Shown: positions 54,775 to 63,979 of the stretch, in pieces
Numbering within the stretch: position 1 is the stretch's first letter
How the letters are laid out: each line of letters opens with the position of its first letter
Source of the DNA: Bacillota bacterium
Lineage (GTDB): Bacteria > Bacillota > Clostridia > Clostridiales > Clostridiaceae
Direction of reading: 5' to 3'
NCBI GenBank assembly: GCA_023399035.1
Contig: JAEWQX010000247.1
Coordinates: 1-64,000 of the forward strand
DNA length: 64,000 nucleotides
Translations under genes and position numbers: made by a program
The notes under the pieces: generated by a model
The model's input: only the letters and a program-made list of their open reading frames with translations
Databases searched by the model: none
What the model was told of the DNA's origin: nothing

Positions 54775-56126
54775 GGATAAGGGATTGGCTTAAACCAGGT
54801 ATTAAAGTTAAGCGTTGGTTAGCTTTCGGCGTATTTGGGGTATTATTAATAGCGTTTGGATTTACTGAATTAGTAACACACAGGTTATATGATTTTTACT
54901 ATAAGGTATTTTATATATTCTTAAATATTACTGGATTATTTGTATTGTATGTTTCAGTAACAGAAACTATGAAATCTATTATTGCACTTGTAAATAGAGG
55001 TTATTTAAAGGTTTCATTAGACAGTGAAAAGATAGAAAGTCTTATTTATGAAAAGAGATTACTAGTTAAGGGACCTAAGATAGTTGTTATTGGTGGAGGA
55101 ACAGGTCTTTCTACAATGCTTAGAGGTCTTAAATACTATACATCAAACATTACAGCTATAGTTACCGTTGGTGATGATGGAGGCGGTTCTGGGGATCTAA
55201 GAGAGGATCTAGGGATGCTTCCTCCAGGAGATATAAGAAACTGTATTCTTGCACTTGCAGATACAGAACCATTGATGGAAGATCTGCTTCAGTACAGATT
55301 TAAGGATGGAAGACTTAAGAATCAGAGCTTCGGTAATCTGTTTTTAGCAGCAATGGCTGGAATTTCAGATAATTTTGAAGAAGCTGTACAGAAAATGAGT
55401 TCAGTATTAGCTGTAACAGGTAAGGTTATACCTGTTACACTTGATAACATGCAGCTTGTAGCAAGGCTTCAAAATGGAAATATAGTTGAAGGTGAGTCGC
55501 AGATTCCAGAAGAGGCTTTAAAGCAGAATTCAAGAATAGATGAACTTATGATAAGGCCTGAAAATGCAAAGGCACTTAAGGAAGCATTGACTGCAATAAA
55601 AGAAGCTGATGCAATTGTAATGGGACCTGGAAGCCTTTATACAAGCATAACATCGAATCTGCTTGTAAAGGATATATCAAGGGCAGTAAGAAAAAGCAAT
55701 GGAATTAAGATATATATTTCTAATATAATGACACAGCCAGGAGAAACTACAGGCTTTAAGGTATCTGACCACTTAAAGGTATTACGTAAATATGGTGGAA
55801 AAGATATTGTAGACTATGTAATTGTAAATACAGGTGAAATTACAGATGAATTAAAGGAAAAATATAATCAGGAAGGTGCTGAACTTGTTAAACTTGATGA
55901 AGAAGATATCAAGAGCATGGGAATAAAAATAGTAGGCGAAAATCTGGTTAAAATAAATAATGGAACAGTTAAGCATGATTCTGATAAGCTTGCAGAGGTT
56001 TTAGCTGACACAATTATGGAAAAGAAACTTCTATATGATAAGAAGAAGATCATTGAATATATGTATTTATCTCAAAGAATAAAAGCTAGAGATAGAGAAG
56101 AAAAAGGGAAACAAGGCGAAATTTAA
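54771..56126 (+). CDS. yvcK: Gluconeogenesis factor YvcK/CofD-like protein, membrane-anchored form
   Basis: This 451-residue protein has the CofD-like nucleotide-sugar-binding fold. The marks are [16 protein letters not shown] (about 104-119), [26 protein letters not shown] and the C-terminal [10 protein letters not shown]. YvcK binds UDP-sugars and is needed for growth on gluconeogenic carbon sources and for wall synthesis. The first ~75 residues add two membrane segments absent from the Bacillus protein but common in clostridia. It is the middle gene of rapZ-yvcK-whiA. Confidence 0.94.
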   Translation: MRIRDWLKPGIKVKRWLAFGVFGVLLIAFGFTELVTHRLYDFYYKVFYIFLNITGLFVLYVSVTETMKSIIALVNRGYLKVSLDSEKIESLIYEKRLLVKGPKIVVIGGGTGLSTMLRGLKYYTSNITAIVTVGDDGGGSGDLREDLGMLPPGDIRNCILALADTEPLMEDLLQYRFKDGRLKNQSFGNLFLAAMAGISDNFEEAVQKMSSVLAVTGKVIPVTLDNMQLVARLQNGNIVEGESQIPEEALKQNSRIDELMIRPENAKALKEALTAIKEADAIVMGPGSLYTSITSNLLVKDISRAVRKSNGIKIYISNIMTQPGETTGFKVSDHLKVLRKYGGKDIVDYVIVNTGEITDELKEKYNQEGAELVKLDEEDIKSMGIKIVGENLVKINNGTVKHDSDKLAEVLADTIMEKKLLYDKKKIIEYMYLSQRIKARDREEKGKQGEI

Positions 56127-56148
56127 TTAGGATAAGGAAGGAAAAAAC

Positions 56149-57093
56149 ATGTCATTTTCATCAAAAGTTAAAGGAGAAATATGCAGATATGTTGATATTT
56201 CAAAAGGTGAAGCACTTTCAGAAATATCAGCAATAATGAAAGTTAGTGGTACATTAGCTTTTAGTGGAAGTGGATTGAGCTTTAAGATGACTACGGAGAA
56301 TCCAGCCAGTGCGAGGCTTATATTTACCCTGTTAAAGGATCACTTTGATATACATTCAAAATTGATGGTTAAAAAAAGCAATTCACTTAAGAAGAATAAT
56401 ATCTATATGGTAGTTATTACAGAAGAAATGGGAGTACGCGGGCTGCTTAGTGAAACTGGGATTTTAAAAGAAGTAGATGGAATAATGAGTCTTGATTATA
56501 GGATAGAACCTCATATTTTTGAAGATGACAGTTTAAAGAGAGCTTATGTAAGAGGTGCATTCATAGGTGGTGGAAGTATAAGCAATCCAGAAAAGACTTA
56601 TCATCTTGAATTCGTAACTCATAGTGAAGAATATGCCAGGGATTTATGCAATCTTGTAAATTCATTTAAACTTAATTCAAAGGTTATTCAGAGAAAGAAC
56701 AGCTTTATTGTATATATCAAGGAGGGCGAACAGATAGTTGATCTTCTTAATATAATAGGTGCTCATTCATCACTATTGGAAGTTGAAAATATAAGAATAA
56801 TGAAAGAAATGAGAAATAACGTCAATAGACTTGTAAACTGTGAAACTGCAAATCTTTCGAAGACTGTAAATGCTGCAGTAAGACAGGTTGAAAGCATTAA
56901 GCTTATACAGTCACAGATAGGACTTCAGAGACTTCCTGAAAATCTAAGGGAAGTAGCAGAACTGAGGCTGAACTATCCAGATGAATCACTAAAAGAGCTG
57001 GGAGAAATGCTTGATCCACCAGTGGGGAAATCAGGTATAAACCATAGACTTAGAAAAATAGAAAAAATAGCAGAAGAGCTTAGAACAAGTTAA
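56149..57093 (+). CDS. whiA: DNA-binding protein WhiA
   Basis: This 314-residue protein combines a LAGLIDADG homing-endonuclease-like domain (RAYVRGAFIGGGSISNPEKTYHLEF, about 130-154) with a C-terminal helix-turn-helix (LKELGEMLDPPVGKSGINHRLRKI). In Bacillus it influences division and chromosome segregation. AGGAAGGAAAAAAC precedes the start. It closes the rapZ-yvcK-whiA unit. Confidence 0.95.
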   Translation: MSFSSKVKGEICRYVDISKGEALSEISAIMKVSGTLAFSGSGLSFKMTTENPASARLIFTLLKDHFDIHSKLMVKKSNSLKKNNIYMVVITEEMGVRGLLSETGILKEVDGIMSLDYRIEPHIFEDDSLKRAYVRGAFIGGGSISNPEKTYHLEFVTHSEEYARDLCNLVNSFKLNSKVIQRKNSFIVYIKEGEQIVDLLNIIGAHSSLLEVENIRIMKEMRNNVNRLVNCETANLSKTVNAAVRQVESIKLIQSQIGLQRLPENLREVAELRLNYPDESLKELGEMLDPPVGKSGINHRLRKIEKIAEELRTS

Positions 57094-57096
57094 TAT

Positions 57097-57124
57097 AGTT
57101 TAAAGTTAAAAATTGATAGTTGAT
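57097..57124. repeat. Heptamer-repeat element, copy 10 (whiA-Dabb gap)
   Basis: AGTTTAA, AGTTAAA, AATTGAT and AGTTGAT run head to tail from three bases after the whiA stop, ending just before the next ribosome-binding site. Confidence 0.7.
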
Positions 57125-57138
57125 TAAAGGAGGATTTT

Positions 57139-57426
57139 ATGTTTACACATATAGTATTATTTAAGGTTAAGGAACCAACAACAGAAAATTTAGAGTTTTT
57201 AAAGAAAACATTCTTATCAATGAATGGAAATATTGATGAATTAAAAGAACTTGAAGTTGGTGTTGATGTTATAAGAAGTGATAGAAGCTATGATATAGGC
57301 ATAATAACAAGGTTTGACTCTAAAGAGGATTACTTATCTTATGACGTTAATGAATTCCATGTAGAGAAGGTTAAGAAGGTTATAGGGCCATATGTGGAAT
57401 GCAGCAAGACATTAGACTTTGAATAA
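57139..57426 (+). CDS. Dabb family (stress-responsive alpha/beta barrel) protein
   Basis: This 95-residue protein has the dimeric alpha/beta-barrel pattern: FTHIVLFKVKEPT at the start, then ELEVGVDVIRSDRSYDIGIITRFDSKEDYLSYDVNEFHVEKVKKVIGPYV. The role of the family in bacteria is not defined. AAAGGAGG precedes the ATG. A terminator follows at 57456-57497. Confidence 0.88.
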   Translation: MFTHIVLFKVKEPTTENLEFLKKTFLSMNGNIDELKELEVGVDVIRSDRSYDIGIITRFDSKEDYLSYDVNEFHVEKVKKVIGPYVECSKTLDFE

Positions 57427-57455
57427 ATTTAAAGTTTGAATATATTTTTAACGAG

Positions 57456-57497
57456 AACCAGAATTAAGTATTGGATGATATTTTATTCTGGTTTTTA
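57456..57497 (+). terminator. Terminator before dnaE
   Basis: AACCAGAAT (57456-57464) pairs with ATTCTGGTT (57485-57493), followed by TTTTATTT. Confidence 0.8.
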
Positions 57498-57638
57498 TTT
57501 ATTCTGTTTTGTTTTAGAAGATTAAAAAGTAGGGTATAATTAAGGAGCATATATAGCACAATTATAATTTTAATTGTGTATTATAAAGTTTATTTGTATA
57601 AATTTAACATAAATAATTATTATGGAAGGAGGAGCATA

Positions 57639-59360
57639 ATGGAGGATAAAAAAAGGTTTGTACATCTTCATCTTCATACTGAATATAGTCTTTTAGATGG
57701 CTCAGGAAAAATTAAAAAGTTGATGAAGCAGGCTAAAGAGCTTGGAATGGACAGTATAGCAATAACAGACCATGGTGTTATGTACGGACTTGTAGATTTC
57801 TTTAAAGCAGCAGAAGAGTATGGTATAAAGGCTATACTTGGATGTGAAGTATACGTTGCAGCAAAATCGATGCATATAAAGCAGCCAGACAAGGAAAATT
57901 CAACACATCATCTTGTATTGCTTGTAAAGAATGAAACTGGATACAAGAATCTGATGAAGATTGTATCCATGGCATCTATTGAAGGATTTTATTATAAGCC
58001 GAGAGTTGACCATGATTACTTGAGAGACCACAGTGATGGTATTATTGCTTTAAGTGCATGTTTAGGGGGTGAAGTTCAATCTGATTTGCTTAAAGATAAT
58101 TATGAAAAAGCTAAAGAAGCAGCTCTTTTATATAAAGATATTTTTAAGGATGGATTTTACTTAGAGATTCAGAATCATGGCATGGAAGAGCAGAAGAAAG
58201 TAAATGAATTAAACATAAAGCTTTCAGAGGAAACAGGAATTCCTCTTGTTGCAACTAATGATGTTCACTACATAAAGAGAGAGGATTCAAAATCACATGA
58301 TATTTTAATGTGTATTCAGACTGCAAAGACTGTAGATGATCCAAACAGAAGGAGATATCCATCTGATCAATTCTACTTAAAGTCACCAGAGGAAATGTGG
58401 GATATGTTTTCTTATGTTCCAGAAGCATTAGAAAACACAGTTAAGATAGCAGATGAATGTAATTACAGATATAAGTTCCACGAGTCAAAGCTACCTAGAT
58501 TTCCACTTCCTGAGGGAAAAGATGACCCTTATGAGTATTTAAAAGAAACTTGCTATATGGGTCTTATAGATAGATATGATGTTTTTGAGGAGTTAAGGGG
58601 GAAGAGCCTTGACTACAATGAAGTGAATAAAATTGTGGAAAACTCATCAGATGCAAAAGAATTTGTGGATAGACTTGAGTATGAACTTGGAGTAATTAAG
58701 CAGATGGGATATGTTGATTACTTCCTCATTGTATGGGACTTCATAAAGTTCTCTTATGATAATGGAATACCAACTGGGCCAGGAAGAGGTTCAGCTGCAG
58801 GATCAATTGTAGCTTATACTTTAGGAATTACAAAGATAGATCCCATAAAATATAGTCTAATTTTTGAAAGGTTTCTTAATCCTGAAAGAGTAAGTATGCC
58901 CGATGTAGATTCGGACTTCTGCTACGAAAGACGTCAGGAGGTAATTGATTATGTTGTCCGTAAATACGGCAAAGATTGTGTATCGCAGATAATTACCTTT
59001 GGAACAATGGCAGCCAGATTATGTATAAGAGATGTTGGAAGAGCCATGAATTATAGCTATTCTGAAGTAGATAAGATAGCAAAAATGATTCCTACAATGC
59101 TTGGAATAACAATTGAAAAAGCATTAGATCTTAATCCAGAGCTAAAAATGGCTTATGATAGTGATGAGAGGGTAAAGAATCTTATTGATGTTTCAATGGA
59201 TTTAGAAGGTCTTCCAAGACATTCATCTACTCATGCTGCAGGTGTTGTTATTGCATCAAAGCCTTTAGTTGAGTATGTGCCACTTCAAAAGAATGATGAA
59301 AGTATTGTAACTCAATTTGGTATGACTACATTAGAGGAACTTGGGCTTCTTAAGATGGAT
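57639..59360 (+). CDS. dnaE: DNA polymerase III alpha subunit, exon 1 (residues 1-574)
   Basis: This is the first exon of the DnaE-type replicative polymerase. It contains the PHP domain (FVHLHLHTEYSLLDGSG at the start) and the palm with catalytic D422 and D424 in PDVDSDF. It ends at GLLKMD, the last codon being Asp574, which matches the third catalytic Asp of the family. GGAAGGAGG supports the ATG at 57639. The reading frame continues into the intron for only six codons before a TAA (59379-59381). The coding sequence is join(57639..59360, 62117..63979), 1,194 residues in all, the normal length for the family. Confidence 0.93.
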
Positions 59361-59665
59361 GTGCGAAACGTTAAGTGCTAAAACACTCTGGAAACAGAAA
59401 CAAAGGCACTTGGGTTTAACTTGTTAAACCTAACTCTTAAATTGATTAGAATGGTGAAATTCCATTTTAGGATTAAAAGTCACTAATCCTACCCTAATAC
59501 TCCGACAGGAATATATTCCTCACAGAATATAGGTCTGAAGCTCGGTGAAGTCGGCGAAAATCAAACCTGTGATGGTGCGAGAAGTAGTCGGGGGGCTATA
59601 AAAATGATATGCTTACACATCAGGAATCCTCGTGTGAAAGGCTCGTGATTTGAGGAACATTTGAA

Positions 59666-59719
59666 TAAGAAAAATGTTTGTCCCAATGGGACTTTAATCG
59701 TAGCATGAGTATTGTCCAT
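59666..59719 (+). other. EBS2 and EBS1 loops of the group II intron
   Basis: EBS2 TAAGAA (59666-59671) is complementary to exon bases 59347-59352. EBS1 GTCCAT (59714-59719) is complementary to the last six exon bases with one G-T pair. Each sits in a predicted hairpin loop, as in known introns. Confidence 0.85.
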
Positions 59720-60105
59720 TGCAAGTGCTATACCTATTCTAATAAAAGATAGGTGTTCTTAATCCTTGTGACTGTGGATGAAAGAATGGTTAACGGGTTA
59801 AAGAGGAAAGCTAAGTCATTATGTAAAGCTAAATTTAAGGGAACGTTTGAACTGTAAAAGAAAATGTTAAGATTTGTGAGAGTCAATGTTTCTAATAAGT
59901 AGGAAATGACTTATGAATTTACAGGACAGCAGGTCGTAGTAGCTATGAAGAGCGTCCGTCAGTCACTATTAGTAGTAATACTAAAAGGAGGGTATGAAAC
60001 ACTCTGAGCGAAGGACCATAGTCGTGAATTAGAGAATTGTAATTCTTAATATCAAGGAAGCCGTTGAGCGTAACGAACTAACCATACAAGTCGGAGGTGA
60101 TAAGT

Positions 60106-61974
60106 ATGGGGACTAAACTTGGTAGAGCACCTTCTAATGAAGGTGAACTGAATAAGATATTACAAAAATTATATAGTAATGTCAAAGAAAATCAGAAATT
60201 GAATAAGGCAAATAATTTTACAGGACTATTAGAAATAATTGAAAGTGAAGCAAATATAGTTACAGCAATTCATAAAATTAAAAGTAACAAAGGAAGTAAA
60301 ACTTCTGGAGTTGACAATAAGATTATTCGTGATTATTTAGATAAATATTATGAAGATGTAATTATAGAAGTTCAAGCTAAATTACACAATTACAAACCAA
60401 GTGACGTTAAAAGAGTATGGATACCTAAACCAGGTAAAACAGAAAAAAGACCACTTGGTATACCAACTATAATAGATAGAATAATTCAAGAGTGTGTCAG
60501 AAATGTAATAGAACCTATATTAGAAGCACAAATGTTTCAACATTCATATGGTTTTAGACCGATGAGGTCGGCAGACATGGCAGTTTCAAGAATAAAATAT
60601 ATACTATTTCAAACAAATTGTAACTGGGCAGTAGAAGGTGATATTAAAGGTTTCTTTGATAACATAAATCATAATGTCCTTATACAAAGTTTATGGAATA
60701 GAGGAATTAGAGATAAGAGAGTTCTAAAAATAATAAAACTAATGCTAAAAGCTGGAATAATGAATGAAACGGCAACGAGCGAACTTGGAACACCACAAGG
60801 TGGAATAATTTCTCCATTACTCGCTAATGTATATCTTGATAACTTTGACAGATATATGTCAAGGGAATGGGAAAATAAGAAAGTTCGCAAGAAATATTCA
60901 AGAGATGACGGAAGAATATCTTCTATGAGATTAACCACTAATCTTAAACAATGTTATCTTATACGATATGCTGATGATTGGGTTATACTAACTGATAGTA
61001 GAGAAAACGCCGAAAAACTTAAATATAAGGCACAGAAGTATTTAAAAAATACTTTAAAATTGGATTTATCACTTGAAAAGACTTTAATAACTAATGCTAA
61101 GAAGAAGGCAATTAAATTCTTAGGAGTTGAAATAAAGTTACTTCCACACACAGGAAATATAAAATGGGTAAATTCAGTATCACCTAATAAAGAAAAGTTT
61201 AAAGCAAAAATAAAAGAACTTTCTAAAGAAATTCGATATCTAAGGAAAATAAACACTCTCGATAGAGAAAGGCTCGTAGAAGGTATTGAAAGAACTAATT
61301 CTAAGATAAGAGGAATCTTAAACTATTATAGAATGTGTGACAAATTAAGCATTGAATGCAGGAAATATGCGTACACTTTAAAGTATACATCATATAAGGC
61401 AATTAAAAGACATGGAGGAAAATGGGTACGGGCAAGAGATGTTCAAAATTTAATAGGAACACATATGGGTAGAAATGCTCATATACCAACTATTAAATAT
61501 AACGGTATGAATATTGGAATAACCAGTATTGAATTTGCAGAATGGGTAAATCCAGTTAATAAAAATCAGAAAGAAACACCTTATACTGATGAAGGCTTAG
61601 AACTGTACTGGAAAAGACAAAAAAGAAAAAAGCCAATGGATAGACTCGATGAAGTAAATACTTCTGACCATGCAATGAGCCTTAGAATGTCTAAGCACAA
61701 GCTATACAACTTCGAGTATTTTATGAACAGACCTTATGTATACAACAGAGATAGATTTAAATGTAAAATTTGTGGAGGTTTAATGCTACCACATGAAGTG
61801 ATAATACATCATGTTAACCCTAAATTAGATATAACACTTGTAAATAAGGTTATGAATCTAATAGCAGTACATGAATACTGTCATAAACTTATTCATAATG
61901 ATGATGACATTACTACATTGTCTTCTAAAACTCAAAAATCAATCAAAAAATATAGAGAAAAACTTGAAAATTAG
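60106..61974 (+). CDS. ltrA: Group II intron-encoded protein (reverse transcriptase, maturase, HNH endonuclease)
   Basis: This 622-residue multifunctional protein aids splicing and mobility of its intron. The reverse transcriptase part (about 40-370) has VWIPKPGKTEKRPLGIPTI, TPQGGIISPLLANVYL and the active-site YADD (288-291). A maturase/X domain follows (about 400-480). The C-terminal HNH DNA endonuclease has CKIC (553-556), HH at 568-569, and EYCHKLIHN. The GTG at 60097 lies inside the GGAGGTGA ribosome-binding site, so the ATG at 60106, five bases after it, is the start. All catalytic motifs look intact. The symbol is given by family resemblance only. Confidence 0.94.
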   Translation: MGTKLGRAPSNEGELNKILQKLYSNVKENQKLNKANNFTGLLEIIESEANIVTAIHKIKSNKGSKTSGVDNKIIRDYLDKYYEDVIIEVQAKLHNYKPSDVKRVWIPKPGKTEKRPLGIPTIIDRIIQECVRNVIEPILEAQMFQHSYGFRPMRSADMAVSRIKYILFQTNCNWAVEGDIKGFFDNINHNVLIQSLWNRGIRDKRVLKIIKLMLKAGIMNETATSELGTPQGGIISPLLANVYLDNFDRYMSREWENKKVRKKYSRDDGRISSMRLTTNLKQCYLIRYADDWVILTDSRENAEKLKYKAQKYLKNTLKLDLSLEKTLITNAKKKAIKFLGVEIKLLPHTGNIKWVNSVSPNKEKFKAKIKELSKEIRYLRKINTLDRERLVEGIERTNSKIRGILNYYRMCDKLSIECRKYAYTLKYTSYKAIKRHGGKWVRARDVQNLIGTHMGRNAHIPTIKYNGMNIGITSIEFAEWVNPVNKNQKETPYTDEGLELYWKRQKRKKPMDRLDEVNTSDHAMSLRMSKHKLYNFEYFMNRPYVYNRDRFKCKICGGLMLPHEVIIHHVNPKLDITLVNKVMNLIAVHEYCHKLIHNDDDITTLSSKTQKSIKKYREKLEN

Positions 61975-62024
61975 AAAGACAATTCTCGAAGGTCTATCAC
62001 CGAAGTAGATAGATTCACGATGGA

Positions 62025-62058
62025 ACGCCGTATGAGGTGAAAGTCTCACGTACGGTGT
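62025..62058 (+). other. Group II intron domain V
   Basis: This is an exactly 34-nt hairpin with lower stem ACGCCGT/ACGGTGT and a GAAA tetraloop. The catalytic triad is CGC (62026-62028) rather than AGC, and its G keeps the conserved G-U wobble. Domain VI follows to 62116, with a candidate branch-point A eight bases from the 3' splice site (62109). Confidence 0.88.
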
Positions 62059-62116
62059 GAAGTGGGGGAAAACAAAACCTGACCGTTAAGACGAAGGTAG
62101 AGTTACCTATCACTAT

Positions 62117-63979
62117 TTCTTAGGTTTAAGGACTCTTACTGTAATGAATGATGCAATAAAGATGGTAAAGGAAAACAGAGGAATAGATATAGACTTAGAT
62201 AAGATCGATTTTGATGATCATGAAGTCTATAAGATGATTGGTGAAGGAAGGACTTCTGGTGTATTCCAGCTTGAATCACCAGGGATGACATCCTTCATGA
62301 AGGAATTAAAGCCAGATAACCTGGAAGATATAATTGCGGGGATATCTCTATACAGACCAGGACCAATGGCAGAGATTCCAAGATATATAGAGTGTAAGAG
62401 AAATCCTGATAAGGTTGAGTATGAAACTCCAGAGTTGGAAAGTATACTAAATGTTACGTATGGCGTCATAGTTTACCAGGAACAAGTTATGGAGATAGTT
62501 AGAAAATTAGCAGGATACTCTATGGGACGTAGTGATATGGTTAGAAGAGCCATGTCAAAGAAAAAGCATAAGGTAATGGAAGAGGAACGAAAGAACTTTA
62601 TCTATGGTATTGTAGAAAATGGTGAAGTAGTAGTTCCAGGATGTATAAGAAATGGAATAAGTGAAGATGTAGCAAATAAAATATTTGATAACATGATGGA
62701 CTTTGCCTCATATGCTTTCAACAAGTCCCATGCAGCTGCATATGCAGTTGTAGGTTATCAAACAGCTTATTTGATGCGATATTATCCAGTAGAAATGATA
62801 GCTGCAATGCTTAATTCTATTATGGGAACAAGTGAAAAAGTTGCCCATTATATAAACTTTGCAGAAAGTCTTGGAATTCAGGTTCTTCCACCAGACATAA
62901 ACGAAAGTTATTCAAGATTTACTGTTAAAGGTGATACTATACGATTTGGTATGGCAGCAATAAAAAATGTAGGTGCTAATGTAGTTGACAGTATTGTTAA
63001 AGCAAGGGAAAATAAAGGCAGATTTGAATCATTAGTCGATTTTGTAAATAAGATGGATGTTTCAGCAATTAACAAGCGTGCTGTAGAATGTTTAATAAAA
63101 GCTGGAGCACTTGATAATTTTAATGTGTATAGATCTAAAATGCTTGCTGTACATGAAAAATTAATCGATAGTATTTCAAGTGATAAAAAGAGAAATATTG
63201 ATGGGCAGATGAGCTTATTTGGAGCTTCAGAAGAACTGAAGAATCCAGAAGTAAGTTATCCTAATATCAAAGAATTTGATAAGAGAAATCTTCTTGCAAT
63301 GGAAAAGGAAATGACGGGATTATATATTACAGGTCATCCATTAGATGATTATGCACAAAGCTTGAAGATGCAGACAACAACTGAAATTTCAAAGATATTT
63401 TCTGTTCATGAAACTCTAGATGAAGACTTAGGAGAAAGTCTTTCAGATGTTAATATGTTTGAAAAGAAGGGTGTTCTTAAAGATAATGACAGAGTTGTTC
63501 TTGGAGGTATACTTGCAAATGTAAATCAAAAAGTAACAAGGAATAATACAATTATGGCATTTTTAACTCTTGAAGATTTAACAGGATCAATAGAAGTAAT
63601 TGTATTTCCAAAGACTTTAGATACTGTTAGGACTCTTTGTGTGACAGATAGCCTTGTAATAGTAAAGGGAAGGCTAAGTCTTAAAGAAGATGAACCACCA
63701 AAGCTTTTATGTGAATCTATTGAGCCTTTAGAAAAAGTAAATAGTTCTAAAGTATATTTAAGAGCTGAAAATGAGATTGAAGCAAAAAAGCTGAATTTAA
63801 TGCTTAAGGATATATTACAGGAAGAACATAAAGGGGATACACCTATATATCTTGTTGCAATGAGAGAAAGACAAAAATTCAGGGTTCCAAGAGATAGATG
63901 GATATCCTTAGAGAGTGATGTGGTAACTGTATTGAGGAAGGCACTTGGAGAAGAAAATGTAAAAGTTGAAGATAACTAA
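62117..63979 (+). CDS. dnaE: DNA polymerase III alpha subunit, exon 2 (residues 575-1194)
   Basis: This second exon begins FLGLRTLTVMNDAIKMV and holds the fingers (GRTSGVFQLESPGMTSFMKELKP, SLYRPGPM), the YQEQVM and SKKKHKVM segments, and FNKSHAAAYAVVGYQTAYLM. It also holds the helix-hairpin-helix, the beta-binding region and a C-terminal OB domain (VVLGGILANVNQKVTRNNTIMAFLTLEDLTGSIEVIVFP). There is no start codon or ribosome-binding site of its own at the exon edge. An internal ATG at 62144 is not a plausible start. It is expressed only after intron removal. Confidence 0.92.
   Translation, partial: FLGLRTLTVMNDAIKMVKENRGIDIDLDKIDFDDHEVYKMIGEGRTSGVFQLESPGMTSFMKELKPDNLEDIIAGISLYRPGPMAEIPRYIECKRNPDKVEYETPELESILNVTYGVIVYQEQVMEIVRKLAGYSMGRSDMVRRAMSKKKHKVMEEERKNFIYGIVENGEVVVPGCIRNGISEDVANKIFDNMMDFASYAFNKSHAAAYAVVGYQTAYLMRYYPVEMIAAMLNSIMGTSEKVAHYINFAESLGIQVLPPDINESYSRFTVKGDTIRFGMAAIKNVGANVVDSIVKARENKGRFESLVDFVNKMDVSAINKRAVECLIKAGALDNFNVYRSKMLAVHEKLIDSISSDKKRNIDGQMSLFGASEELKNPEVSYPNIKEFDKRNLLAMEKEMTGLYITGHPLDDYAQSLKMQTTTEISKIFSVHETLDEDLGESLSDVNMFEKKGVLKDNDRVVLGGILANVNQKVTRNNTIMAFLTLEDLTGSIEVIVFPKTLDTVRTLCVTDSLVIVKGRLSLKEDEPPKLLCESIEPLEKVNSSKVYLRAENEIEAKKLNLMLKDILQEEHKGDTPIYLVAMRERQKFRVPRDRWISLESDVVTVLRKALGEENVKVEDN

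Larger units (their letters stand above)
59361..62116 (+). mobile_element. Group II intron with reverse transcriptase/maturase ORF, inserted in dnaE
   Basis: The intron starts with the conserved GTGCG at 59361 and ends in AT at 62116, giving 2,756 nt. Removing it restores KMD-FLGLRTLTV in frame (phase 0). The exon-binding loops are present: EBS1 GTCCAT (59714-59719) pairs with IBS1 ATGGAT (59355-59360), and EBS2 TAAGAA (59666-59671), in a hairpin loop closed by AACATTT/AAATGTT, pairs with IBS2 TTCTTA (59347-59352). Domain V is at 62025-62058. The ORF lies in domain IV. The 59361-60105 stretch is the structured, non-coding domain I-III part. Intron and protein look intact. Confidence 0.95.

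Noticed and set aside
2377..57124. CRISPR array or phage att sites as an explanation of the dispersed short repeats
   Set aside because: The repeats are seven-base units in separate intergenic places, without spacers, cas genes or an integrase.
60106..61974. Retron or diversity-generating reverse transcriptase
   Set aside because: The X/maturase and HNH domains, position in an intron and domain V next door identify a group II intron protein. No msr/msd, template repeat or variable repeat was seen.
57576..63979. Reading dnaE as a frameshifted or broken pseudogene, or as an intein-split gene
   Set aside because: Both exons are free of defects and meet in phase. The insert begins with GTGCG, has domain V and exon-binding loops, and encodes a group II maturase in its own frame after stop codons. 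No intein motifs are present.
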